DNA of 64,000 bases from Chaunax sp. Z400 (lineage: Eukaryota > Chordata > Actinopteri > Lophiiformes > Chaunacidae): contig CM075184.1 in the NCBI GenBank assembly GCA_037577475.1, positions 8,391,594 to 8,455,593 on the forward strand, in the 5' to 3' direction. The notes beneath the pieces are model-generated. The model had not been told where the DNA came from. It saw only the letters and a program-made list of their open reading frames with translations, and ran no database searches. Positions 1-12,890 of this stretch are shown here, one piece after another. The number at the start of each line of letters is the position of its first letter. The stretch's first letter is position 1. Made by a program: the position numbers and the translations under genes.

Positions 1-757
1 TGACATGCTGTCTATGCTAAATTGGTATTTGAATGACATTGATTGAGCTATCCACATCACTCTGCTTCTATTTCCTGTCTAATTTTCAGTAATTCATTCA
101 ATTTAAAAATATATTTAAATGAAGCATTTCTCCAGTTTAAGGCAGTAATACACCCATGACTTTTATTGGCCATATAATAGTTAAGGATCACATCCTCCAA
201 CCCTGTATAATGTTTATTAGTAGTTTTTTTTTTAGTTTTTTTAGTGATGGCCTCATGCAAGTTTTCCTCTTTTCCAAAGCACATTTCTATCCAAACCTAA
301 TGCACAGTCCTCCTAAATATATAATAGTGTGAGCAATGTGACAAAGTGTAATGGTATCTGGCCTTTACAGGCCTTTATATAAAAAGCCAAAGGCTCACCT
401 GTGACAATCACTTTAATGTTGCATGTCCAACAGTGAATCTTCTTTGCATAAAAAAGATGAAGGATGGGGACCAAAAATCAATAGTGAGGATAGTTACGGC
501 TGGGTGTCAACAAGCGATCGAGTCTCTCCCCACATCACACACCCAGCTGTGAACGATGACGCCTCATATACGGGGTGACCTTCAAAATGTCATAAATGTG
601 TTGTGCAATAAAGTGTCAATATTTGTGGTTATATGGAGCAGGATGACTTTTACAGTAATTGGAACAGCCGCATTAAAAGCTGCGGATCAGTCAACTGATT
701 AAAGACAGGCGTGCTGGACAGCCTGCTGGTCACGTGCAGTCTGAGACGTGCCTATAG

Positions 758-784
758 GTGTGTGTGTGTGTGTGTGTGTGTGTG
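758..784. repeat. (GT)n microsatellite
   Basis: An uninterrupted GT dinucleotide run of about 27 bases. Confidence 0.9.
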
Positions 785-969
785 CGCATACGCTCACATC
801 ACGTGCACACACCCTCACAGGAACTCAAACTTGTGTTTTACCTTTCTTTAGTGTGAGGAATGTGTGAAGCCCATTTATTATTGAAGTGCTGTTGTGTGCC
901 AGGAGAACACACTCTCATCCTCCTAGTAGTGAGTGTTTCTCTTACAGGAGCACTGTTAACCGGGACACA

Positions 970-1083
<114 letters not shown>

Positions 1084-2119
1084 ACAGAGAGAGACAGACA
1101 TGCAGAGCTTGTACTGTATATGTGTGCCTGTTTGGACGTGCGGTATGGTGTTTGTCCTGCTTCTAATCTGTGTTTTGGATTTTTTAATTTTAGCCCCATC
1201 TGGGGTGGGCAGGTGGGCCACTGTCTGTTACACGAGCTGGGGAATCCTTGCCAAAAAGGGATCTGTACAGTAGACCGCTTGAAATATGTTTATGAGGAGG
1301 CAACTATGGCTACAGTATGGTGCAGTCCTGGACCAATCTCTGGGGGAATTGTATTTGCTTTTATTTATTTATTTTCTTTTAAACACATTGGAATAAAAAT
1401 GCAAAATAATGGGGTGGGGCGCAGTTGATGTGTTCACACATGACTGGAATTGTGCAGGAAATGATATTTTATCTGTGATATTTCACATCAAATTTGTGTT
1501 TATTATAATTTGCAATAAGCTACGTTGTATGATGTGTATGCAGACGACAGTATTTGTCATGACATTCAAAATTTCCATTAGAATATTGCATTTTTAAGTG
1601 GGTTTAAGCAGATTTAAGAAAAAAAAATAAAAATAAAAAACTACGATTTTCAGTCTTCCAAGCAACGGAATACATTTTTATCAGTTGTGATTGATTTAAA
1701 AGGTGGAAATAATTCACAACTTTGATGCGTTCATTCTTTGTCCACTCGTCTCTCTCTCCACTTCTTTTACTCTCTCCCTCATGTTTAAAATGATGCAAAA
1801 TAATAATTTGAAACCAAGGTCCACAGCTGAACATCTGCTTTTCAAACCCAAACTGTGTGCCGGCTTCTTTCTCCTCTCTCGCACACAGAATTAAACCACA
1901 CAGTTGCCGAGCCCGAGTAGAAGCAGCTGGTATTTAGTATCTGCGTATTGTCCCAGACTTAACATTTAGGTTGCCTTTCAGTTTCAGTTGTGATAAATAG
2001 CCCTCAGCCTGATAGCGGCGTGGCTGAATGGAGTTGTGTGTTTAGTGTCAGTGTGGAGGAGGACTTGCTGACTTGGGTCTTTCCATTCTGTAAACCTTAT
2101 TTGACTCTGTGACAGAGGA

Positions 2120-2159
2120 GGGGTGGAATGGGCTGGGGGGTGGGGGGGTGGAGGGGAGG
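2120..2159 (+). repeat. G-rich tract with quadruplex potential
   Basis: Several G runs of four to seven, separated by one to three bases, lie on the transcribed-sense strand. This satisfies the G3+N1-7 pattern for a G-quadruplex. Folding has not been shown. Confidence 0.6.
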
Positions 2160-3639
2160 AAAAGAAAAGATTAGTTACTGTTAAAAAATGTTCTTTATTG
2201 TGCGGCGTGGTTGCCTAAGTGGGTTGCCCGATTTTGATTCTTTTTCTTTCTTTCTGGCTTCATTCCCTCCTCCCCACAGACAAACCAAATCCTGCACCAG
2301 ATTAGAAAATAAATAACATTTTTGACCGTATTTGTGCTCCTTTCGGTTGCGTGTACATCGACATGCTAAATGTTTTTTTGTTTTTTTTTAACCAGGCCTC
2401 TGTGTGTGTCTATGATGAAATACAGCCAAGACTACCACAGACAAATCAGTCATGTCTGACTTCATCTGACTTTTTTTTTTTTTCCACCTTTCAGCGATAA
2501 GTGTCTCGGTTCATCGTGACCACAAAGTTCAAATCTTCTCATCCTTTGCTTACCAGTAGAAAAATGAAGATATGCTGAGAGAGACGTGACAGCCTGCACA
2601 ACAAAACAAAGAAAAAACATTTTCATATGAATTTTTACTGCTGTGAAATGTGTAAAAATCTGTAGTGACAGTTCTGCGTTGTGTCGGTAGATGTTGAACC
2701 TTCTGCACAGTGACGTCCATCAAATGCTATTGTAACTGGTACAGATATTTTTAATTTAGTGACTACAAGATACAAGACAAGTCAAGTCAAGCATCTGTTG
2801 TGTTTTCCTTTTTGTTTCTTTTGAAGTTTTTTTTCCCTGTGTTTTGAACTTAACTGTGTTGCACGAGGCCTTTAAATATTGCACCCCTGACTGTCAGCAC
2901 ATCACAGGCTCTTAACCACCCATACAACAAGGCCAGTGTGTACAATCTGACGGTGACACCCTCACCTCAGATTATGCTGCTGTCAACACATTCCCAAGTT
3001 GTCGTCAGTCATTTTAGATTCACATTCAGGAGGTGATTGCGTTGATAACAGACTGCTGTTTCATTAGACTGTGCATCATCGTTTTTTGGCGTGCGGAGGA
3101 AGCGACAGAGGGCGGGGTCAAAACTGTTATCACCCTATCATATCTCTGACAGCTACCTGTCAAAATCAGGTCGCAGGAAGAGATGCGAGGAGATCCTGCG
3201 ATGCTGACATAGCCAAATCTATCTCTCTTTTTTCTTCTTTCCTTCTGTCTGATTTTGCATTGTTAATTTTTCACTGCATGTGCTTAATAGGACTGATGAT
3301 GATGGTGAGGATAAAAAAAGAAAACCAGGAGGAGAAAGGAGAGGCGGTGGTGTTGCAGGTGGTGGTGTTGTGTGTGTTCGGGGGGGGGGGGGATTTCAGG
3401 ACTGTGGCGTTTCTAAAGAATCTGAAAAGCTTCTGAACTGTCAGCGTTCTGTCAGGGAGGAGAACGGCGTGGCCCGTGAACCCGTTTGATGCATTTGACT
3501 TTGTGTGGCGTTCGCACATTCGACAATGAGGCGCAGATAGAGAAGAAAAACATGTCGTGTTTTGATGTGTGGAGGGCTGGTTTGAAGTGGCACTCAACAC
3601 ACCTTCCATTTGTCTCCCCCCTCCTTGTGTGTGCTCCAG

Positions 3640-3798
3640 ATGTTGGGGAGGACTTGGGGAAGGCAGCAGGGAGCGTTCAGCCGTCTCTGCCCCAGCATCG
3701 TGAGAGGAGCCTGGCCTCGTCCTCCAAGGACTGCCCCTACTGTGGCAAGTCCTTCCGCACCTCCCATCATCTTAAAGTCCATCTGCGGATACACACAG
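3640..3798 (+). CDS. znf536: znf536 internal exon: one C2H2 zinc finger
   Basis: An internal coding exon of a nuclear C2H2 zinc-finger transcription factor. It starts after a CAG acceptor at 3637-3639 and ends at a CAG|gtcagt donor. It encodes about 53 residues: an Asp codon completed by the previous exon, a polar stretch (VGEDLGKAAGS...), the run LASSSKDCPYCGKSF, and a canonical finger (CX2C-X12-HX3H, bases 3732-3794). The last base starts the Gly codon of the TGEKP linker, so the intron cuts the linker in phase 1 and the next exon completes it. From memory of the family, this matches the next-to-last canonical finger of ZNF536, a neural factor reported to restrain retinoic-acid-driven neuronal differentiation. 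A close paralogue cannot be fully excluded, but the following exon supports znf536. Confidence 0.9.
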
Positions 3799-6039
3799 GT
3801 CAGTACATCCACAGATATCCCTTCTGCAACACATACATGCTGCATTTCACCAGCAATTAATCATTTATTGTACTTCATGCAACATTTACATCCTCTACTT
3901 GTACTGACATTCCTTCTGGGCTTAGCCTGACATATTAGTTTATGAATATCGGCCTTATCACGTGTCTGATATGTCAGTCTGCCTCTTGTATGATGGAAGG
4001 CAAGAACGCAAGAAAGAGAGAAAGAAAGGAAGAACTAGTACAAAGTACCTCCATAAAAATGAAGTACACAGATGGTCACAGTTTCCAAATCACAGCATCA
4101 CAATGTCCTGAAAAAAGCAGTACCATAACAACCCAGTGATCCCAGTTCATCCGTAACACATGCTCTTATTCTCTTATTCTTACCTGAAATGTAACCCAGA
4201 TAAATAAACTAAACTGTTGTAGGAACATTTATTATTATTATGTATTTATTTAGTATCATTTCATTGAGCTCTAATTAACACAACAAGGGTTCAGTGTCCC
4301 GATGACGTCACTCAGAGGGCAATTTCACACTCACTAACTCTCAATAACTTTGGAGCCAAAACAAAGCCGGCCTGTCCACAGTTTAGGGCTATGCGTGAGA
4401 GGATGTGTCTCATAGATGTAGCTTTAGCATCCTAACCCTCTGAGCTCTGCCCATACATCTCACCAACCAGGGCTCAGGAGGGTCTGTGACAATCTGACCG
4501 TTGGTTGTTACTGGGAGGTTAAGGCTGCCGTCAGAGTAATGATGTGGACTGTGGACGGTAGCCAGGGTTCTAACCCTCTGTAAGGTACAAACGCCCCACT
4601 GACTATCCAGGTTAAAGTCACAATTAGACCACCCAGAGGTCACCTTACAACAAGGACGCCTGCTTCTTGCTGGTGGGCCTGATGTGGAAAGAGTAAGTTT
4701 GTAAGGTCAGTAAGTGTTTCCGTTATGAAGGAGTGCATTATGATATTTGGAAACCTTTTAAACTAAATATTGGAGAAAGGCTTTTAATGGCATTTTGGCA
4801 GATTATATTTATTTGTTAATAATTCTGTAAAGCACTGAGTTTAATCAGTCCTTTCCCTCAAATTCTTGATTTCTACAATATGTAACGGAGTATGGTATCG
4901 GTTAGAAAGACTGTGGATAAGGAGAATACATAAGGTTGGGGTCAGGCAGCAAACAGATGCACTACTGTCTACACTCACATGTTCCACCTCACTACATGAA
5001 GGGCACACTACCTCCTGCAACAGCACTCAAAGTTCATGTTGTCTAATATGTACATTAGGACATAAATGTTCATAAAAATGTTAGAAAATGCTTGTTTCAA
5101 TTTTCCAGCGTGACACCATCAAACAAAACCAAAACCCACAGGTATTCCTTTTTTACGACAGAAGCTCTCATATCCAAAATCTATAGAAATTAAGCATTTA
5201 TTAGTCAAATATGAAAATTATTGTTGCTAAAACACTCTGTGGTTTTAGGTGCCTCGGCTGAATATTTAGCATGAGAGAATTGATGAACCACCTTTGTAGG
5301 AAGAGAGCTGAATACCTGTAATGTATACTTAATGTCTAAAATAATATTTTTCTTACATTTGACCAAACATAAAATATGTGAAGATGTTCAAGGTGTTCTT
5401 GAGAAGCCTTCCCAAGCTTTTTATTTAATTTCTACAAAGAGACCAATTCGTTTTTGCCTCCCTTAATGGGAAACTTTTTACAATCATCAACCACCATTGT
5501 ATTGTTATGTTGGAAAACATTTTAAACTTCTCTCCATATTTGTCTGTCCTATATCTTCATTTAGTTGTAAGGTTACCCATATTTTGTCATGGAGGAAGCA
5601 GAGACCTATTATGACATATTTGGCAAAACACGCAGAGCAACATCATCTAAGTTTGTCTGTATTTTACATTTAACCATTCACATCTTGAAAATACAACAGA
5701 AAATAAACCCTTTAGCTCTCTGCACCAAGGAGCAAAAATGGGAAAGGTTAGTGAGGAAGCAGTGTTTTGGAATGGAATGTATCTCTGGATGTTGGCCTAT
5801 CAAAGCACAGCTTTAGCACAGTCTTCTGCTCATGAACAGAAAAAGCAGCTTGATGCATCCCCAACATGTGGCCTTTAAATCATTCTTATAACGTAATCAC
5901 ACCAGCTCCGCTGTGACATCCTGATTACATCCACAAGATGACTTTTACAGTGGCTAAAGATCCTCTCTGTGCTCTGGTGACAATAGGCAGAAATTCACAG
6001 ATGAAAGCCGAGCTCCCCTTCACCCTAATGCAATGTGAG

Positions 6040-6530
6040 TGACACAATGGAGTTTCGGTTGAAGCAGCATTGTGCAATGCGACGCAAAGATTAATGAGCG
6101 GCTAACACCGGCTTGAAAGGAATGAAGTGCATTTGAATTTCTCCAAAAGTTAAAGAGCTAATGTTACAGTATTAATTTCCTCTTGAAAAGTGAGTGGGAA
6201 AATATCCATTAGCAAAATTAACCACAGTTTTCTAGGTGGCTAACATTGTGTGGCTGTGGTGCTACAGTGTGGGGCCACAGCTAATGAACACACTGCAGAG
6301 GGTGATATTTCATTATACAAATTAATGCTCACATTTTAATGGGAAAGTCACATAATGAATCTAGGCTTCAGTGACAGCAATTAGAGGCCCAGATTGTCCC
6401 CTTCTGGACAAGGCACTATTTAGCAGTAAGCAGCTGTGTGTAAAAAATAAAAAGGTCCTCGCTCTTGACAATCGCCACACATAACTTCAGGCAGGGCCGC
6501 ATAACCAATAAGAGTCCTCGCTCACCTTTA
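6040..6530. promoter_or_regulatory. Candidate conserved non-coding (enhancer-like) block
   Basis: Unique, non-repetitive intronic sequence with an unusual density of homeodomain-type TAAT/ATTA cores (for example near 6092, 6172, 6209, 6282, 6322, 6337 and 6380). It lacks simple repeats and has no coding potential. Such blocks are typical of enhancers in developmental zinc-finger loci. No conservation data were available, so this is a judgement from composition only. Confidence 0.35.
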
Positions 6531-8525
6531 AATGAGGAGAGGGGGAGACAAAGAGAGGAAGAAAGAGAAAGAGGAGAGGCAGGACTTGGCCATGTCGCTT
6601 AACCTTAACCTAACCTTGTAATCAGAATGAATCAAGAGGGACCTGTGATCTCCCTCCCCATTCCTCTCACCTCCTTCCTCCCTTTACTCTTCTTTCTTTT
6701 TTTTCCCCTCAGTTCTCCCTTTTTTCCAATGATTTTCTCTGTTCCTTATCTCTGTTGTACAGTATCTCAGCAATGACACTTAAATTTAACCTGTTCATGA
6801 TTAATGACTATATTCATGTTAAGGAAAAGCCCAACAGATTTTTCTTCTTTTCTTTTTTGGTCAGGAGTGGAAGCACACAATTTACTGCAGAAATTGTTAA
6901 GATGTGTGGCGACACGACACATCAACTTTTTTTTTTAAATTTCACATATGTATCATGACTTAATTGCTCATACTTTGACTGATTTGAAAAGATTTCTTGG
7001 ATTTGTGCTTAACTCAGCCACTGGAGCTCTTTAAGTGCTATAAAGGAAATTATAATCATTCACTGTGGACATTAATAGGTTAATATATTTGACAGGGTGC
7101 AAAAAGATATATAGAATTCATGCAAAAACTGAGCATTTATGATTTCCCCTCGTACTGTTAATCCTGACAGGATAAGCAGCACGCTCAGCTCGCCATTATA
7201 ACCTCTTAAAAGATAATGCAGATCATATTGAATATATTTGTTTCATTGTCAATTCTTCCTCTGTGCACAGAGGAAGACTCCGTTGTTGTCCAAACAATAT
7301 TAAAAATACATCAGTGAGACACATTGTTGCACTTTGTGACATGCAAATTCATTACAAGGAACACAGTCTTTATGATATATGTTGAGGTAATCACACAGAC
7401 TCATCAGAGCACCAGACGTGTATGAATCAAAAAAAGAATCTTGCACAAGAGCAACATTTGCCAAAACTACAGAATATCTTTATATCTTATTTACATTTTC
7501 TCTTGGAATGAATGACAGGATAGGGAAGCAGGAAAGCACTATGAGATGGATTTAGTTGGTTTTACTCTATTCATGGGATGTATCTATAATAACAATAAAA
7601 AAAATGTCAGCCTTATCCTTTAATGTATCATATTTGCTGTTGAGTGGACACATTTATACAACATGCCTGAGTGCATAGTGGACATCTATAGTGTTACTTT
7701 CCCCCCTGAGACGCTCTCAATTCACCACTAACTTAAGCAGATACACTTTAAACAGATGTAAAACAGCTTCTACCCATTATTCAGCCTCTCAAACATCCAA
7801 CTAGTATTTTTCCATCCTTCCGGCCAAATGGAAATTCATCTGCCAGTATGTCATATCTATTAAGCCATTTTAATTGCCCCTCTGCACAGGTTTGGGGTAT
7901 TTATCTTTTCTTGTTTCTATGACACAATTCACACAGAGCCAGATGAAATCAGTGCATGCAACATGAAGTGCAAACATACTGTGGAGGAATAGATCCCAGC
8001 ACAGCAATCAGGAGAAGGATGATTTATGGCCACTAAGGTGTCACTTAGATGTTTATGAGCTCTAGTTTTTCATGTCAAAGCTAAGAAAGCTGCAGTCGTG
8101 CATTTCTTGCCTCTCCATCGTTCCCTCTCTCAAGAACAAGACGTCCAAAAAGCAGTTCAACAAAGTCAAGACTGACAACAGTGAAAAAAGTTTCCTCTTC
8201 TATTTTTAACTCCCAAATAGTAATTTTCTGGTTTTGTGGCGGTAGTGATCTGTCATGTGGCTGGGAGGTTGTGCTGTTTGCGCTGATATCAATTAAAAGT
8301 GGATTAACGGGTACATAATGACCTTTAGCAGTAAATTGTGTGTAATGTTGCAAAGCAGGATACAGTATATTCCCCAGATGTCACACCAGGCCCCTGACGT
8401 ATGATGGAGCAGATGTCTTAGCCAGTCCAAATGGCCCTCTAAGACACAAACACACACACATGCATGCACACAGGCTCAGGCCCACAAGCATACATAAACA
8501 TGTGTTCACACACATTCCAAATGGT

Positions 8526-8526
<1 letters not shown>

Positions 8527-8572
<46 letters not shown>
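8527..8572. repeat. (CA)n microsatellite
   Basis: About 23 perfect CA units, preceded by a looser CA-rich stretch from about 8445. Confidence 0.92.
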
Positions 8573-8577
<5 letters not shown>

Positions 8578-10557
8578 ATGCGAGGTGATGCAGAAATATA
8601 TTTTTGTCTGTCTTATTTTCTCCAGATATCTTTAAAAGCTCAATTTTAATCTGACAACTTTCTAAGCGCGTGTATTTATTTTCTCTTTGCATTACCCCCG
8701 AAACATAAAAAGAGAGTCAAACACACACTAGTCTTGGCTTTTCATTCTCATTTTAGATATGTATATGGTACATTAGTCTTTATTTTCCCCACACGAACAT
8801 TAACAGCCTCTTATAAGGGAAGAAAAATTAGAGGGGGGAAAAAAAGATCAGATCAGTCTAATTTCTGTCTAATTTGGCTCCTAGAATATCATTTTGTCCA
8901 GTTGGAGGAATTGAGAATGATCATTTGCATCAGGGACGTTTCCTTATTAAATCAGCACTGAGCCTCTGTTCGGCAGCTCACAGGAGAAGCACTTATTGGG
9001 TTAAAAGCTCATCTTGTATGGTTTATTTTAAATATACTCTATGCCTCATAGCCACTCTTGTGTAAAAGAAAAGATATCAAATCACTGTCTGTCTATCTAT
9101 AGTCAGGGCTCCCTGTCTCTCTGCACACTCCCATTTGTGTCTCTCTTGTTCTTTGTCTCTCCTCTTTTCAACATTTCCACCTTCAATTTTCTTTTGTATA
9201 CCCTCCTATCCATTTCTCTCCTCTATCAATATTGTATTGAGTTGGTGTTTGTGGCCCTGTGTTTGAGAACTCTGCAGTAGGTCTGCAGATCGCAGAGTCT
9301 TTTTCTGGAATGGTGCCCTCTAAATAATGATAAATTACTTGAGCAGTATGCCATTTGCTAATTATATCCATGATTTACTACACAGCCCGACTTAAATCAT
9401 TCAAACCAGCCTTGCGTAACAATGCCTTTTTTTTTTGTTTCTAAAATGGTTTCCATGTGTATAATCTAAACATTTTGTGGATATATTCTGTATGTAAAGA
9501 AGTGTGCATACACTCCAACCATCCTTTTTTATTTCTTTTCCCACCAATCCCTCTCTCTTTTCACACAATCGCTGTTATCCCTCTAACAGTTATTCTACTC
9601 TGGGAACTTTTTATATGTATATACTTAAAAAAAAATCAAGCTTAGCATTTTTTCCCTCTTTGTTCATTGTTTAATGAATCCAAATCTGGCTCAGACTCCA
9701 AGCCTATTATAATTGCTAGCAGGATGTGTTCTACTTCAACATAAGTATCATTCCAATGGAAGATCCACTTCTGGAATAATACAGAGTAATGCTGGTGTTA
9801 TACCATTATCAGGAATATTCATGAATATGTATGTGCAGCATAAATAAATATATGTAAATACTACATGACAGATTCACCCCTCTTTTACCATAATATAAAT
9901 CTCTTTGATCTGTGTGTCCTGTAGTGAATCATACAGTTCTTTAGCAGAGGGCTTCAATGCAACAAGCATGTGGTTCACATATGTCGCCTGCATATTACTT
10001 TTCTTTTTTTCTTCATATTCATTGACTTATTTTTGCATTGTAGAGTATCATCCATATTTTGTTCTCGTAGCACCGCAGTGTGGCAGATCTTATACCACGG
10101 CTGATTTATGCTTCTCAAGATAAACCGCACATAAGCAATGTCCAAGAAATTGCACTCTCATCACCAAGGCACAGGAGTGACAGCAGACAAGGCCAGAAAA
10201 GAGGCATGATGGCCCACACATGCAGGCTCACACATCCTGCACAGAACCACACACAAGCAGAGACTGAGCCGCACCCTCAGCCCCAGCCCTTAGCCGTGGA
10301 GATACAGATAGCATCGAGACAGTTTTGTTGTCAGTTGGAAATATTATCTCTTGTAGTGGACTGAAAGCACCATATGGTGAAATATTTTTTATGGTGTTGA
10401 TGTGAGTGATGGCTCACTTGGTGGGGCTGGATCGAGCTGGATCAACCCATATTTAGATGCCTACTCCACACCCCCACCCTCATGAAATAACACATGAACA
10501 CATCAAGTGGAGCAGAGCCGGTAACTGTGGGAGAGCAAAGACATAGAAAGACATAGG

Positions 10558-10573
10558 AATGTCTAGCAATTCA

Positions 10574-10624
<51 letters not shown>

Positions 10625-10728
10625 CAGTCCAATGTTTAGACACACCTTCACATTCACTTGAATGCAAAATTGTGTCCAAACTTTTGACTGGTACTGTATA
10701 TATATATATATAGCAATTCAGCAATTCA

Positions 10729-10818
<90 letters not shown>

Positions 10819-10834
10819 TGAATTGCTAGACATT
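10558..10834. repeat. TA-rich palindrome with 22-bp perfect terminal inverted arms
   Basis: Bases 10558-10579 are the exact reverse complement of 10813-10834. Between them lie two long (TA)n runs (about 10577-10620 and 10729-10816), a third partial copy of the arm near 10711-10731, and a small hairpin element at 10621-10696. The whole could fold into one long hairpin or cruciform. It probably grew by template switching or slippage at a TA repeat after a transposon insertion (inference). Confidence 0.85.
10621..10696. mobile_element. Minimal Tc1-type hairpin MITE (about 75 bp)
   Basis: The left end (10621-10644) and the reverse complement of the right end (about 10671-10694) agree at 21 of 24 positions. 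Both begin GTACCAGTC and share the GACACA core. From memory, this is the terminal sequence of a Tc1/mariner-like family widespread in fish (ACCAGTCAAAAGTTTGGACA type). Only about 26 bases separate the ends, so no transposase is present. TA dinucleotides flank both sides, as expected for Tc1/mariner target sites, but the (TA)n surroundings hide the exact duplication. Confidence 0.75.
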
Positions 10835-11109
10835 TAAACTTTTTAGTCGAGAAACTCCATTTTAATTTGTGTTTTAAGGATAACTAAAAAGCAAGGCTAA
10901 TCTTTTTTATGAAATTCATATCTTTTTTGTGAGCTCCAGTCATTTGACCTAATTTTCTTTGTTCAGGGAGGTTACATGACCCTAGGGTCCAGATTCCCTG
11001 CTCCAATAAATAGATTTTGATATGCAGTCAGTGTAATAATCAGGTTAATTATTCACTGTTTTCCCTGTCTCTCCCTTTCTGTTTCTCTGTCTCTCTCATG
11101 GCCTCTCAG

Positions 11110-12876
11110 GAGAGAAACCTTATCGGTGCCCTCATTGTGACTATGCCGGCACCCAGTCTGCCAGTCTGAAGTACCACCTGGAGCGTCACCACCGGGAGCG
11201 TCAAAATGGCTCCACCAGCTCAGGCCCAACCTCCGGCCACACCACTTCATCTGACCACAAAGAGGATCATGGGAAGACTGCCGGTGGTGCCATCTTTGCC
11301 CGACCAGATGTCCTCCGTAATGTTTTTAAGAGCATGCCTCCCAACCTAGACTTCAGGGCAGGTCCATTGCTGCCACATCAGTGGGCGGCCGGTATGATAT
11401 CTCCGCACGACCGAGATCATGACCGGGAGCGTGGAGACCGCCGTTTTGACTCCGCCTCCTCAGCTGTGAACATGAAGACTGCTGATGGCCCATCCTCTTT
11501 GGTCTCAACAGCAACAGATAGCTTCTCTGACCTAAGCAGGGCTTACCAAAGCATGATGGGAAACGGAGTCCACTTTCAAGGTTCTCTCCAGGCCTTCATG
11601 GACAGCTTCGTCCTCGGCACCATGAAGAAAGATGCGAAGGACAACCAGAGTCCGGTTCATCTCCAGGCCCATTGCTACCATGATAATGGTGAGCCTAAAG
11701 CAAAGCGGGCCGTCTCGGCTGACCAGGAAAGAGAGGAAAAGCCTGAAGTCAAACAGAACTCAGCACCAGGCAAACCTGGGTCCCAGTATGAACCGCTTGA
11801 TCTCTCTGTGTCTGTCCGGCCTGAGTCTGCATCTGGATCTCTCCCTGGCTCTTCGGTCACCATCCACGATAATGTGGCGTGGCATGGCTGTCTCTTCTGC
11901 TCATTCTCCACCTCCTCATTGGAGCTCATGGCCCTGCACCTCCAGGCCAACCACCTGGGCAAAGCCCAACCACAGCGACCCGATACAGGCAAGGACTCTC
12001 ATGGAGAGGCCTCTCCTACTGCCTCCACCATTCACTCCTCCAGCATCAAGACCTCTGGCTTGACCCTTGAAAAAGATGGAGACAGAGATGGAGAAAAAAG
12101 CCAGGGCAACTGGAACAACCACATGGACCAGCCCTACAACCCCTTCCAGAGTGACTTCTACCGTCGGTTCGGTGGTCTGTATGATGGGTCCCCGAGGGCC
12201 AATCAGGCCCTTCAAAGCTACATAGCCACAGAAGAGCAGGTTCTGGACCTACCAAGCCAGATCTTTGGAGGCATATCTTCAGCTGGGGATGACCAGGTTG
12301 GTGATAGGGGTTCCTGTGGAGATAATGAAGAGGACCAGGTTGGATCGGATGATGAGGTTGTCAAGGCTAGGGTGCACAGTCCCAGTGAGACCCCTTCCAC
12401 CACCTCCAAAAGACAGCTGCAACAGAATCACACTGATGACGAGGAAGAAGAGGGAGGAGTGGCTGAGGAGGAGGAAGAAAGAGATGAGCATGGGCAAATG
12501 GACATGGAGAGAGAGGACGGAGACAGACCAGCTTCAGATCACCACCAGTTCCACCCCAAACAGCTCCAAAACGACTCCTCTCTTCCCACAAAGAGTGGAA
12601 CTGGTTTGGTGGCATCTTCCTCTGTTATGAAACCACTTCCTCTTGTTCCACAATCTAAGAACCAAGCTCTGGCACTGGATAAGCAGTGGCAGCAGGGCCT
12701 TGGCCTCTTGTCTCCCGGAGGTCCTCCAGGACTGTTGAAGGCTGAGCAGACCCACCTAGAGCAGCAGATGAACATGTTGTCGGTCCTCAGAGCCTACAGC
12801 AACGACAACCTCCCTGCATTCAACGGCCTGGGAGGTGGAGCATCCACAGGGGCCATGAAGAGGCCTGATGCACCTG
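11110..12876 (+). CDS. znf536: znf536 large exon: last canonical finger, atypical finger, CtBP motif, acidic region
   Basis: A 1,767-nt exon encoding about 589 residues of a sequence-specific nuclear repressor. It starts after the CAG acceptor at 11107-11109 by completing the TGEKP linker. The last canonical finger (CX2C-X12-HX3H, 11127-11189) is followed by HRERQNG. Next come an RAYQSM...GSLQAFMDSFVL block (about 11535-11625) and PLDLS (11793-11807), which fits the PxDLS consensus for CtBP co-repressors. An atypical CX2C-X12-HX4H finger (11889-11954) is followed by an Asp/Glu-rich stretch (about 12310-12530) and a conserved-looking end, LSVLRAYSNDNLPAFNGL. These blocks match ZNF536 as I recall it from other vertebrates. 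The exon ends in phase 1 at CTG|gtgagt. Reading through the donor would add only GECI before a stop at 12888-12890, a possible short isoform. Confidence 0.93.
11793..11807 (+). other. PLDLS CtBP-binding motif
   Basis: Codes for Pro-Leu-Asp-Leu-Ser in the znf536 frame, matching the PxDLS motif by which many repressors recruit CtBP. It lies between the last canonical finger and the atypical finger. Binding is inferred from the motif alone. Confidence 0.7.
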
Positions 12877-12890
12877 GTGAGTGTATTTGA

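Larger units (their letters stand above)
3799..11109 (+). other. znf536: znf536 intron, 7.3 kb, phase 1
   Basis: Runs from the gtcagt donor at 3799 to the CAG acceptor ending at 11109, which follows a strong CT-rich tract (about 11061-11100). It contains no convincing exon. Contents: apparently unique AT-rich sequence, a candidate regulatory block at 6040-6530, a (CA)n run at 8527-8572, and the TA-rich palindrome at 10558-10834. Sequence at 4260-5100 is not obviously simple, but I could not assign it to a repeat family. Confidence 0.85.

Noticed and set aside
11632..12775. Additional open frames of 60-143 codons in other frames and on the minus strand
   Set aside because: They are shadows of the large GC-richer znf536 exon, whose own frame matches the family and the splice phases.
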